Below, piece by piece: positions 1 through 6,903 of a stretch of DNA of 7,138 nt. The DNA is taken from NCBI GenBank assembly GCA_011322715.1, contig DRLX01000564.1:1-7138 (forward strand), given 5' to 3'. How positions within the stretch are numbered: position 1 is the stretch's first letter; every line of letters starts with the position of its first letter. Source of the DNA: Desulfobulbaceae bacterium. Lineage in GTDB: Bacteria; Desulfobacterota; Desulfobulbia; Desulfobulbales; Desulfobulbaceae. Below the pieces are notes generated by a model. The model saw only the letters and a list, made by a program, of their open reading frames with translations, ran no database searches and had not been told where the DNA came from. The position numbers were made by a program, and so were the translations under genes.

Positions 1-183
1 ATCCAGTACTCTACCGAAAACGAAGCAAAAGGCGGGCCAAAACCAACCAACTTTTTTTTGCTATTAAATCATGGAGTTTCGCAATATCTGCGGGAAAGGG
101 CCTTTCCCGGAATCCATGAAGGTATTTCTTATTACAAAATGGAAATTACCACCGATACCAGGCATCGACTCGTGAACCAATGA
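1..183 (+). CDS. C-terminal end of an unidentified protein (partial, enters from left edge)
   Basis: Frame 1 is open from the first base to a TGA at 181-183, giving 60 residues with no start inside a plausible position; the only internal Met is codon 47. The other two + frames stop earlier. A stop-free run of this length has a chance probability of roughly 5 percent, so this is suggestive rather than proven. The peptide is mixed and soluble-looking, with an aromatic/hydrophobic stretch NFFLLL encoded across an eight-T run, then a charged C-terminus ending RHRLVNQ. I recognise no family. It would be convergent with the regulator gene, with only 8 bp between the two stop codons, a compact arrangement that favours a real gene end here. 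The alternative is that it is simply intergenic sequence. Confidence 0.45.
   Translation: MQYSTENEAKGGPKPTNFFLLLNHGVSQYLRERAFPGIHEGISYYKMEITTDTRHRLVNQ
70..118. repeat. Nested imperfect palindrome near the convergent gene ends
   Basis: The inner stem CGGGAAAG (91-98) pairs with CTTTCCCG (102-109) around a 3-nt loop. Outside it, TTC (78-80) can pair with GAA (110-112), and CATGGA (70-75) pairs perfectly with TCCATG (113-118), leaving an asymmetric internal loop and a small bulge on the left side. It lies downstream of the minus-strand regulator gene and inside the putative + strand reading frame. It could stabilise or end the minus-strand transcript, but no T-run follows on either strand, so it is not a canonical intrinsic terminator. 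Confidence 0.45.
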
Positions 184-191
184 CCGGATGA

Positions 192-1160
192 TCAGCCCCA
201 ATATGTGTCGATTTCCGGTGCTTCGGGTTTGACTTCCATAACTGCAGTGACCTGATTGCCCTGTTCATTATAGACCAACCGGTCAAAGGCGATCATGTTG
301 GCCATGGCAATGCCGCGGCCGTGATTATGTGAGGCCCGGGATGGATCGAATTCAAGAAAGGATTTCCAGTTGAATCCCTTGCCCTGGTCGGTGATCTGCA
401 GATAATAGGTACTCTCTTTTTTTTCAAAGATAACGGTTACTTTTTTATCTTTGAATTCAGGAAGCCGCAAACGTTTATTGACCTCTTCTCTCCACAGATT
501 TTCGTCCATCAGTCGTGTTTTTTCATCATAACTGATACCGAGATTTCCATGTTCAACACCGTTGATCAGTATTTCCGAGATACCGGTCAAGGCCCGGTCC
601 GGGTCGGGAAAACAGTTGGCAAGAAAGGAGGCCAGGCTTTCCGCCTCGTCAAGGGTCCGGCAGCTTCCCTTTAATACCTGGATAAGACCAAAACTCATCC
701 GGTGACGAAGCATCTCGGCCCGGAGCACCCGTCGCTGCTCAACCTCTTTGACCGCCGAAGAAACAACGGAAAGCAGGGTTTTTCGTTCAATGGGTTTGGT
801 CAGATAGTAAAAGACGCCGGCCTTGATACCTTCGCTGATCTGCTCCGGTTGATCGGCGGCTGTCTGCATGATAATGGGGATATGTTTAAGATCGCTGTCG
901 GCAAGGATTTTTGCCGTCACCTCCATCCCATCCATGACCGGCATCATCCGATCAAGGACGATAACATCAAAATTATCCGTCCGGCTTCGCAGCTCATTCA
1001 TGGCCTCAAGGCCATTGGCGGCGCGGGTGATTTCATATCCCTCTCCCTCCAGAATACGGGCAAGAAGATGCAGGGTCGTTGGATTATCATCCACAACCAG
1101 GATGGATGTCTTTTTCATCCGCATGCCGTAACCGACGGCGGCGCTACTCGTTGAACTCAT
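192..1160 (-). CDS. Response regulator fused to an RsbW/SpoIIAB-type HATPase domain
   Basis: A cytoplasmic signalling protein of 322 aa. Residues about 17-135 form a receiver domain: acidic pair D24/D25, phospho-acceptor D70 in LDRMMPVMDG, switch T100, and K122 in LTKP. After a helical linker, residues about 170-310 form a GHKL ATPase of the anti-sigma/serine-kinase type: N-box E196, N200, E203, H204; G1 box D258-Q-G-K-G-F263; G2 box G281-R-G. No dimerisation/phospho-acceptor histidine motif is visible, so it is not an ordinary hybrid histidine kinase. By family analogy, phosphorylation at D70 would control binding or serine phosphorylation of a STAS antagonist or other partner; no such partner is in the window. 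The start at 1160 is preceded by a purine-rich CGGGAAAA; Met13 and Met15 are possible later starts just before the receiver core. It follows the HlyD gene and was probably in the same operon before the 188-bp insertion. The stop is TGA at 192-194. Confidence 0.9.
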   Translation of the reverse strand: MSSTSSAAVGYGMRMKKTSILVVDDNPTTLHLLARILEGEGYEITRAANGLEAMNELRSRTDNFDVIVLDRMMPVMDGMEVTAKILADSDLKHIPIIMQTAADQPEQISEGIKAGVFYYLTKPIERKTLLSVVSSAVKEVEQRRVLRAEMLRHRMSFGLIQVLKGSCRTLDEAESLASFLANCFPDPDRALTGISEILINGVEHGNLGISYDEKTRLMDENLWREEVNKRLRLPEFKDKKVTVIFEKKESTYYLQITDQGKGFNWKSFLEFDPSRASHNHGRGIAMANMIAFDRLVYNEQGNQVTAVMEVKPEAPEIDTYWG

Positions 1161-1187
1161 TATTTTCCCGTGTTTTCTTTTACTATT

Positions 1188-1193
1188 ATCGTT
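1188..1193. repeat. Target-site duplication, left copy (ATCGTT)
   Basis: ATCGTT lies directly outside the left inverted-repeat end and is identical to 1382-1387 directly outside the right end. The match is exactly 6 bp, as neighbouring bases differ. On the minus strand this copy carries the former HlyD stop context (CGA followed by TAA). Confidence 0.85.
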
Positions 1194-1213
1194 GATGAAC
1201 TCGTAAAAAGTTC
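1194..1213 (+). repeat. Left terminal inverted repeat of the 188-bp element
   Basis: GATGAACTCGTAAAAAGTTC. It aligns with the reverse complement of 1362-1381, mismatching only at positions 5, 6, 7 and 17. Confidence 0.85.
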
Positions 1214-1361
1214 AGGCAATGGCTAAAGATGGCTAAGTAAAAACACAGATATACAGGTAAGCGGAGCGAAGCGTAGACTCCGAGGAGTGGTGTTCTGTAG
1301 CGGGTCTTAACTATACAGTAGTATGTTCAGAATCGCCACAGGACACACGACGCAGTAGATC

Positions 1362-1381
1362 GAAGTTTTTACGACGCCATC
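1362..1381 (-). repeat. Right terminal inverted repeat of the 188-bp element
   Basis: Read on the minus strand this is GATGGCGTCGTAAAAACTTC. Its first two bases form the end of the current TGA stop of the HlyD gene. Confidence 0.85.
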
Positions 1382-2708
1382 ATCGTTCAATAAATGCCGA
1401 ATTCAGGGCCTTGTAGATCGGCTTCAGAAAATAGGACAACAGGCTCTTTTCACCGGTAATGATATCCGCATTGACGATCATCCCCGGTAAAATCAGATTT
1501 TGTTGCGGATTATTGCCGACATAATTTTTTTCTAGTGTAATCATTCCCTTGTAGAATGTATGCCCGCGCTGATCAGCGAAGGTGGTGGCGGACAGACCGG
1601 TGACGGTACCGGTTATCGATCCGTACCTGGAAAAATCATACGAGGTTATTTTCACGATAGCAGGAAAACCAACCTTTATATGGCCGATATCATTTGGTGA
1701 AACCTTGACCTCCGCCAGAAGATCACTGCCGGCCGGAACAATTTCCATCAGCTGTCGACCAGGAGCGATAACACCGCCGACGGTGTGGATCTCAAGGCCC
1801 TTGACCAGCCCATCCACCGGCGATCGTATATCCAGCCGCGCAATCCGTCGTTCGAGTTTGTCTTTAATCTGCCGGGTTTCCGCCAGTTCGCTTTCAAGGG
1901 TTCCGAGCTGCTGCAGGGCCTTGTTCCTGGCTTCGGTAACGATGGACTGCAGACGCCATTTGTATTCACTGATCGCATCTTCCGCCTGATTTATCTTGAT
2001 CTGCAGTGAGTTTACCTGACCCTGCTGCTGGTTCATTTCCCGGACAACCGCCAAGTAAGTGGTTTCGGAAACCAGCCGTTCTTTATACAGTTTGTCCTGG
2101 GTTTTAAAGGAAGTGCGGGCAATCTGCAGGGCTTTTCGGGCTGTGGCCAGTTCCTGTTCAAGCAGTTTTTTCTGCTCTTCTTTTTGAATCAACTGCTGTT
2201 TGAGGATTTCCTGTTCCCTTTTGAGCGAATCAAACATTGACGCCAGGATGTCATTTTCGGTTGAACTCAACTTGCCGTACTCTTTGTTGAGTCGATCAAA
2301 CGCGTCCCGATCGCCACTGATAAAGGCGCGCAGCCTGGCCGCCCGCAACTGCAGCAGGCGCAATTTCGTCATGACCCGACCATAATCACTGCGCACGCCC
2401 TCACCTTCCAGCCGCAGCAGGACCTGCCCTTTTTTGACCGCATCATCATCCCGGACAAGGATTTCCTTGACGATGCCGCCCTCAAGATGCTGAATGGACT
2501 GGACATAGGAAGACGGCACGATTGCGCCGGTTGTTCGTGCCATTTCCTTGATTTTCGTGCAGGCCGTCCAGCCGACGAAAATGAAAAAAGCCAAACAGAT
2601 AATCAGCATGGTGGTGCGAATGAGGTACGGCGTACGGGCCTCTTCCAGCATTACCGACTGTGAAAGGATCCGCAGTTGCTCGGTTTTATCTCGATTATTT
2701 CGTGCCAT
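1380..2708 (-). CDS. HlyD-family type I secretion membrane fusion (adaptor) protein
   Basis: A periplasmic adaptor, 442 aa, that would join the inner-membrane ABC exporter to an outer-membrane TolC-type channel. A short cytoplasmic N-terminus (1-30) is followed by one membrane anchor (about 31-50), with no cleavable signal. Next come the first lipoyl half-motif (about 69-100, HLEGGIVKEILVRDDDAVKKG), a long Gln/Glu/Lys/Arg-rich coiled coil (about 150-290) and the second lipoyl half (about 294-329, IRSPVDGLVKGL). A beta-barrel (about 330-376, EVKVSPNDIGHIKVG) and the typical C-terminal segment (GMIVNADIITGEKSLLSYFLKP) complete it. Length and ending match the LapC/PrtE/HlyD type, so the protein is complete. 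The start at 2708 has AGGGA (2713-2717) 4 nt upstream. It lies downstream of the two ABC genes, as expected. The current stop TGA (1380-1382) straddles the target duplication and the inserted element. Confidence 0.95.
   Translation of the reverse strand: MARNNRDKTEQLRILSQSVMLEEARTPYLIRTTMLIICLAFFIFVGWTACTKIKEMARTTGAIVPSSYVQSIQHLEGGIVKEILVRDDDAVKKGQVLLRLEGEGVRSDYGRVMTKLRLLQLRAARLRAFISGDRDAFDRLNKEYGKLSSTENDILASMFDSLKREQEILKQQLIQKEEQKKLLEQELATARKALQIARTSFKTQDKLYKERLVSETTYLAVVREMNQQQGQVNSLQIKINQAEDAISEYKWRLQSIVTEARNKALQQLGTLESELAETRQIKDKLERRIARLDIRSPVDGLVKGLEIHTVGGVIAPGRQLMEIVPAGSDLLAEVKVSPNDIGHIKVGFPAIVKITSYDFSRYGSITGTVTGLSATTFADQRGHTFYKGMITLEKNYVGNNPQQNLILPGMIVNADIITGEKSLLSYFLKPIYKALNSAFIER
1382..1387. 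repeat. Target-site duplication, right copy (ATCGTT)
   Basis: Identical to 1188-1193 and directly abutting the right inverted repeat. It overlaps the last Glu/Arg codons and the first stop-codon base of the HlyD gene. Confidence 0.85.
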
Positions 2709-2820
2709 GGTGTCCCTGCCTGGTTATAGCATGCCCGTAACGGAAAAATACTGTTTCACCTGAATTGGACGTTTCAACACTGACAACAAGCCTGTCAACA
2801 TGTCCGGTATATGTGTTCAT
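2695..2820 (-). CDS. Candidate small ORF (41 aa) between the second ABC gene and the HlyD gene
   Basis: The ATG at 2820-2818 begins 2 nt after the TAG of the upstream ABC gene and has AGGGA (2826-2830) with a 5-nt spacer, an ideal arrangement for translational coupling. The frame runs 41 codons through the whole 114-bp gap and stops with TAA at 2697-2695, overlapping the first 14 bases of the HlyD gene. The peptide is soluble, has no membrane segment or Cys, begins MNTYTGHVDRLVVSV and ends with a His/Gly-rich tail. I recognise no family. An open run of this length has roughly a 14 percent chance of occurring randomly, so the main support is the ribosome-binding site and position. The alternative is an untranslated spacer in which the AGGGA belongs only to the end of the ABC gene. 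Confidence 0.35.
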   Translation of the reverse strand: MNTYTGHVDRLVVSVETSNSGETVFFRYGHAITRQGHHGTK

Positions 2821-2822
2821 GG

Positions 2823-5000
2823 CTATCCCTGCAAAGCGTTGAGCAACTCATCGGGCTGACCGGCCAGCACCTGACCGGTACCGGTTAAGTAGATCAACCG
2901 ATCGGCCAGCAGGACATCGGCCTTGCGATCAGTCACAAAAAGAATAGTCCGTTTTCCTCTCATTTTCTGTAGATACTCACGAAACAGTTCTCCGGCTGTG
3001 TCGTTGATGATCGCCGAAGGAAACTCATCAAAGAGCATGATTGGAGCATCACGCAGATACCCTCGGGCCAGATTTAATTGAAAGGCGAAGACCGAAGAGA
3101 GCTGTTCGGACCGGTAATCGCCGATAAAAGTATTGAGCCCCCTGGGCAAAGCGCGAATTTCTTCCATGGCACCGGCCCAGGTAATCGCCTCCATCAGCTC
3201 ATCATCGGTGGCATCCGGTTTGACCATGCGTAGATTTTTTTCAATGGTACCGTGAAAAAGTTCTATAAGCTGCGGCACATAGGAGATGTTCTTCCGCAGT
3301 TCCACAGGGTCCCGCTGCCTTATATCAAGACCGTCAATAAGGATAGAGCCCATCTGCGGGGTATAGAGGCCGTTGGCCAGCTTGAGGATGGACGTTTTTC
3401 CCGAACCCGAGCCACCGGCGACGGCAATGATTTCTCCGGCCTTAATCTGCAAATTCATGCCCGAAATAATCGGCCCTTGTTCGCCGGTATAGCGGAGCCC
3501 GACACCGTTGAAGGTGATATCTCCCCTCAGGCGGAAAAGCTCCGGGTCAACGGCGGTGAGTTTTCCTTCCGGCGGGGTACGGACCAGTTTATGCACCTGG
3601 GCGATGGAGCGGAAAATAAAACGGATACGAATCAGAGAATTGACGATGGCCTGCATGGGGGTCAACACCCGCCATACCAGCATCATGGAGGCAATCAGAG
3701 CGCCGGTGGTTATCCGGCCCTGCCAGACCAGCCAGATACCGAAGGTAAGGGTACCGATACCGGCAATAACCGATAACCCGTAGGCAAAGGCCTCGATAAG
3801 AGAGGAGAGAAAGGCGGAGGAAAACCCGGTCATGGCGGACTGACCGGAGAGTTCATGAAAACGCTGCCACCAGGTATCGGCAAGACCATGGGCCTTTAAA
3901 GCGCGTATCTTCTGCATGGTTTCCACCAGCAGGGCCTGTCGTTTCACACCGGCCACCGCGCCTTCCTCGGTCCGGGCCTGGATTCTGGGCAGCATGATCA
4001 AGGCCAGGAGCAAATAACAGAAACCGAGGATCACCGGTACCACGGCCAGCGGCCCACCGATAACCGCGATGGTAATAAAAAAAATGATCGTAAAGGGAAG
4101 CTCCATGACAGCAATTCCGGTTGGACCGGCAAAAAAATCCCTGATGGAATCAAAATCTTTTATCCGTGCCACCTGCGAGGGGATAGACGAACTTTCGATG
4201 AGGCGGGGCGGCAGAAAAAGAAGACGTTCAAAGATGAGCTGGCTGGTGATGGCATCAATTCTGACCCCGAAAAAGGCAAGGCTGCGGGCCCTGAGGTAGC
4301 GGAGAATCGCCTCCATGATCATGGCCAGAACAGCCCCGAACACCAGGTATTGCAAGGTTTCCACAGACCTGCTGCCGATAACCTTGTCATAGACGACCAT
4401 AACAAACAGCGAAGAGGCAAGGGCCAGCACATTAATCAGGAAACTGACCATAAATGCCTGGAGAAAAATTGTATCGAAACGGCGTATCAACTGCCTAAAC
4501 CAGCGGAAGGGTTTCTCACTGACATTGGACCGGACCTTGTCGCCGGTAATGGTGTCCGGGGTCTGCATGGTGAAACGATAGAGCGTTCCATAGCAGTCGG
4601 AAACTTCCGCGAGCGGCCTGATGGAATCATCGGCGGGATTATAGACCTCACACCCTGTTTTTTCCGCATCCGGCAAGAGAATGTAGGGGACATCATCCTT
4701 GCAGACGAACAGACAGGGCGTTAAGCGGGAATCGGTATTGTGCAGATGCAAAGTTGTTGAGCGGGCATAGAATCCCAGATTGATCATAGAGTTGAGCAGA
4801 TCGATTTTATCCAACTCGCCCGGCATATGCGGCAGGGCCTCACATATCTGTTTTGCCTGCCCCCGCCACCCCAGGGCCGGAAGAAGAAAGGTAAGGGCGC
4901 GGGCATGGGGGGAAACCCTGTCCAGTCCCAGCCAACCGGCGGGTTCAAGAACCCGGCGAAATTCTTCCGCCTGAGAAAGAAACTGGGCCGTGCCGCTCAT
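2823..5000 (-). CDS. Type I secretion ABC permease/ATPase with degenerate C39-like domain (LapB/LssB type)
   Basis: An inner-membrane exporter half, 725 aa. Residues about 12-145 resemble a C39-like domain, but no catalytic Cys block or active-site His is visible, as in HlyB/LapB substrate-docking domains. About six membrane segments follow (178-203, 213-233, 293-315, 317-338, 398-424, 430-447), including the family sequence FLINVLALASSLFVMVVYDKV. The ATPase domain spans about 490-725. Walker A is intact (G529-GSGSGKT536), with the Q-loop Q577 and Walker B plus catalytic Glu (LFDE, D658/E659). The ABC signature LSGGQ is reduced to LSSVF (634-638), the D-loop lacks its Asp (SAII, 662-665), and the switch His is Asp (D691 in FVTDR). 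It overlaps the other ABC gene by 4 nt (ATGA), with AGGGA at 5010-5014 as ribosome-binding site. It is probably a heterodimer partner of that protein. Family assignment is firm; substrate is unknown. Confidence 0.93.
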   Translation of the reverse strand: MSGTAQFLSQAEEFRRVLEPAGWLGLDRVSPHARALTFLLPALGWRGQAKQICEALPHMPGELDKIDLLNSMINLGFYARSTTLHLHNTDSRLTPCLFVCKDDVPYILLPDAEKTGCEVYNPADDSIRPLAEVSDCYGTLYRFTMQTPDTITGDKVRSNVSEKPFRWFRQLIRRFDTIFLQAFMVSFLINVLALASSLFVMVVYDKVIGSRSVETLQYLVFGAVLAMIMEAILRYLRARSLAFFGVRIDAITSQLIFERLLFLPPRLIESSSIPSQVARIKDFDSIRDFFAGPTGIAVMELPFTIIFFITIAVIGGPLAVVPVILGFCYLLLALIMLPRIQARTEEGAVAGVKRQALLVETMQKIRALKAHGLADTWWQRFHELSGQSAMTGFSSAFLSSLIEAFAYGLSVIAGIGTLTFGIWLVWQGRITTGALIASMMLVWRVLTPMQAIVNSLIRIRFIFRSIAQVHKLVRTPPEGKLTAVDPELFRLRGDITFNGVGLRYTGEQGPIISGMNLQIKAGEIIAVAGGSGSGKTSILKLANGLYTPQMGSILIDGLDIRQRDPVELRKNISYVPQLIELFHGTIEKNLRMVKPDATDDELMEAITWAGAMEEIRALPRGLNTFIGDYRSEQLSSVFAFQLNLARGYLRDAPIMLFDEFPSAIINDTAGELFREYLQKMRGKRTILFVTDRKADVLLADRLIYLTGTGQVLAGQPDELLNALQG

Positions 5001-6694
5001 ATCCTGAATTCCCTGAAAGGAAGAACGTTATGGACCTTGGAATCCGCCGGCGCGGCTTCCTGGAGCCTGCCGTGATGGAGAAAATATTCCCGGTCGGCAA
5101 GGCGCAGGATATTGCGGTCATCCGAGATAATAACCATAACAGTGCGGGGTCTCAACCGGCCAAGCAGGCTGAATATCAGGTTATAGCCATGCTTGTCCAG
5201 ACCACGATCGGCATTGTCAAAAAGGATGACCCTGGGTTTATTGGCCAATACGCGGGCAATGGCGATTCGCTGTTTCAGGCCTGGCGGGATGGGATCGGTG
5301 ACGTTGTCGGTCAGCTGGGTCTCATAACCGGCCGGAAGGATGGCCACGGCATCGTCTATCCCAAGTAGCCTGGCGGCGGTCATGGCGTCATCTTCATTGA
5401 CGGTGTTGAAAAAGGTGAGGTTTTCGCGAATGGTTCCATAAAAAATAGTGCCTTTTTCCGGCAGATAACCGACATGGGCGCTGAGCAGGGCCGGCTTGAC
5501 CAGGTGCGGATGAGCACCGTCGACAAGGATCGTTCCTTTTGTGGGTTTAATCAAACCGGTAATCATATGGAGAATGGTGGTCTTTCCGGACCCGGCGCTA
5601 CCGGATATGGCGATGGAATCCCCCGGATTCAGCTCCAGATCCAGATTCCGAAGTAACATGGGGCTATCCGGCTCATAGCGGAAAGAAACATCGTGAAACC
5701 GGACATGCCCAACCGGCTGTTTTATCTTTTTGGTGTCCGAATAGGTCGTGGTCGGCAGGTTAAAGATATCCTGCAGTTCCTTTCGGTCGATAAAAAAAGA
5801 CTGGAACCTGGTCCAGAGGGAAAGGGCCCGCTGCACCGGCTGCATGATTCTGCCGGACAGCAGGACACAGGCGGCAAGTCCACCGGTCCCCATGTCGCCG
5901 TGGATAACCTTGAGCGCCCCGAACGACACCACGGCAACCGTCATAATCTGGGAAAAAATTCTCCCACAGTTTATGGCAATATTATTGGTCAGGGCGACCT
6001 GGTAATGGGACGAAGAAATCCTGGTCTGCAGACGGTCGTTGCGGCGGAGAAAAAATTTTTCCAGGCCGAGTCCCTTCAGTGTATGAATCCCGGACAGGGT
6101 CTCAATGATAAAATTATAGCGTATCTTTCCTGAAAAATCCTGCTCCCGAACCTGTTTTCGCAGCTTGTAGCCGACAAACCAGGCCAGCAGGCTGAAGGCG
6201 CAAAACAGTCCCAGGGGAACAAAAACAAGATTGCCGGCTATATAGTAGATAAGAAAAAGAAAGATAAAGATAAACGGCAGATCAACAATGGTAAGAAGGG
6301 CCTGTCCGGAATAAAAGCCGCGCAGACGGCTAATTGAGGCCATTTTCTGCAGATAGGTGCCGGAACCCTGTTCCTCAAAACGCTGCATCGGGGATTGCAG
6401 GATATGCTCCATGGCACTGCAGGAGGTTTTATGTTCAAAAACCGCGCCTGACCATGAGGTAAGATAGGAACGGGCAATGCGCAAAAACATTTCGAAGAAA
6501 ACAGCGGTAATGACGCCCAGAACCAGCAGGGTCAAGGTACCCACTCCATGATGCGGCAAAATACGATCATAGGTCTGCAGCATCATAATGGGCATGGCCA
6601 GAGCCAGCAGATTAACGACAAGGGAAGAAAGCACCAGGTGAATCAGATTGACCCGAAATTCATGGGTCATGATGGTCCGGGGCGCTGGCGGCAT
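4997..6694 (-). CDS. Type I secretion ABC permease/ATPase without C39 domain, degenerate ATPase site
   Basis: An inner-membrane exporter half, 565 aa, first gene of the operon. It goes directly into membrane segments (about 16-38, 52-72, 132-152, 155-175, 245-265, 271-290) with the family sequence LVVNLLALAMPIMMLQTYDRI. The ATPase domain covers about 329-550: A-loop Y340 and Walker A G365-SAGSGKT372 are intact. The Q-loop Gln is Glu (LPE413), the signature is IPPGL (469-473) followed by a normal KQRIAIAR, Walker B is LFDN so the catalytic Glu is Asn494, the D-loop RGLD is kept, and the switch His is Asp525 (ISDD). Alone it should hydrolyse ATP poorly. Together with the overlapping 725-aa ABC protein it probably makes an asymmetric heterodimer. 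The start at 6694 has GAGAG (6701-6705) upstream; Met9 lacks a ribosome-binding site. Similar length to PrtD-type exporters. Confidence 0.93.
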   Translation of the reverse strand: MPPAPRTIMTHEFRVNLIHLVLSSLVVNLLALAMPIMMLQTYDRILPHHGVGTLTLLVLGVITAVFFEMFLRIARSYLTSWSGAVFEHKTSCSAMEHILQSPMQRFEEQGSGTYLQKMASISRLRGFYSGQALLTIVDLPFIFIFLFLIYYIAGNLVFVPLGLFCAFSLLAWFVGYKLRKQVREQDFSGKIRYNFIIETLSGIHTLKGLGLEKFFLRRNDRLQTRISSSHYQVALTNNIAINCGRIFSQIMTVAVVSFGALKVIHGDMGTGGLAACVLLSGRIMQPVQRALSLWTRFQSFFIDRKELQDIFNLPTTTYSDTKKIKQPVGHVRFHDVSFRYEPDSPMLLRNLDLELNPGDSIAISGSAGSGKTTILHMITGLIKPTKGTILVDGAHPHLVKPALLSAHVGYLPEKGTIFYGTIRENLTFFNTVNEDDAMTAARLLGIDDAVAILPAGYETQLTDNVTDPIPPGLKQRIAIARVLANKPRVILFDNADRGLDKHGYNLIFSLLGRLRPRTVMVIISDDRNILRLADREYFLHHGRLQEAAPADSKVHNVLPFREFRI

Positions 6695-6746
6695 AGCTGA
6701 CTCTCTTTCGAAAAACCGTTACGTTGACAAAGCTCTGTGCAAAAAA

Positions 6747-6777
6747 TGTATAACTATAAGTAGTATATGGAAATCAA
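6747..6777 (-). promoter_or_regulatory. Weak candidate sigma-70-like promoter for the secretion operon
   Basis: On the minus strand, TTGATT (6777-6772) precedes TATACA (6752-6747) with a long 19-nt spacer; the overlapping TTATAC gives 18. The predicted transcript start would be about 45 nt before the ABC start at 6694. The match is partial and the A/T-rich setting makes chance hits likely. Confidence 0.3.
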
Positions 6778-6903
6778 CGAACAATGCAAGGCGGTTTTTT
6801 TCAAGCCTCATTTTTCTTTTTCCCGGTCTATGAAGAGTACGAATGGAATTTGAACCTTTGTTTTTTTCACTTACCCGGACAGGCCTTGATGCTTTTTTCA
6901 ATT

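Larger units (their letters stand above)
1194..1381. mobile_element. 188-bp MITE-like non-autonomous element
   Basis: A non-coding insertion between the HlyD and regulator genes. Its two 20-bp ends are inverted repeats matching at 16 of 20 positions (GATG, TCGTAAAAA and TTC conserved), and it is bracketed by an exact 6-bp direct repeat. The interior has no transposase or meaningful reading frame. It holds short internal repeats: ATGGCTAA at 1219-1226 and 1229-1236, ACGACGC at 1347-1353 and 1371-1377, and small stems CGGAG/CTCCG (1262-1266/1278-1282) or ACTCC/GGAGT (1277-1281/1284-1288). These features fit a miniature inverted-repeat element mobilised in trans. Similar GATG...CGTAAAAA intergenic repeats are, from memory, common in Desulfobacterota; I could not check this. 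I do not assign an IS family. The outer right end supplies part of the present HlyD stop codon. Confidence 0.82.

Noticed and set aside
91..109. Perfect 8-bp hairpin as an intrinsic terminator for the regulator transcript
   Set aside because: Strong stem, but no U-tract follows on either strand; recorded as a structural repeat only.
702..1154. Long + strand frame of 150 codons opposite the regulator gene
   Set aside because: It is antisense to a receiver domain with every conserved residue in place; the protein is His/Arg/Gly-rich without family features.
1194..1381. Element as a CRISPR repeat, tRNA remnant or small RNA gene
   Set aside because: No repeat-spacer periodicity, no cloverleaf; inverted ends plus the exact 6-bp duplication are better explained by transposition.
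3252..3776. 174-codon + strand frame opposite the 725-aa ABC gene
   Set aside because: Antisense to an ABC ATPase domain with clear motifs; composition is that of a shadow frame.
4560..4970. Active C39 peptidase domain in the 725-aa ABC protein
   Set aside because: The N-terminal domain lacks the catalytic Cys block and the active-site His, so it is read as a degenerate docking domain.
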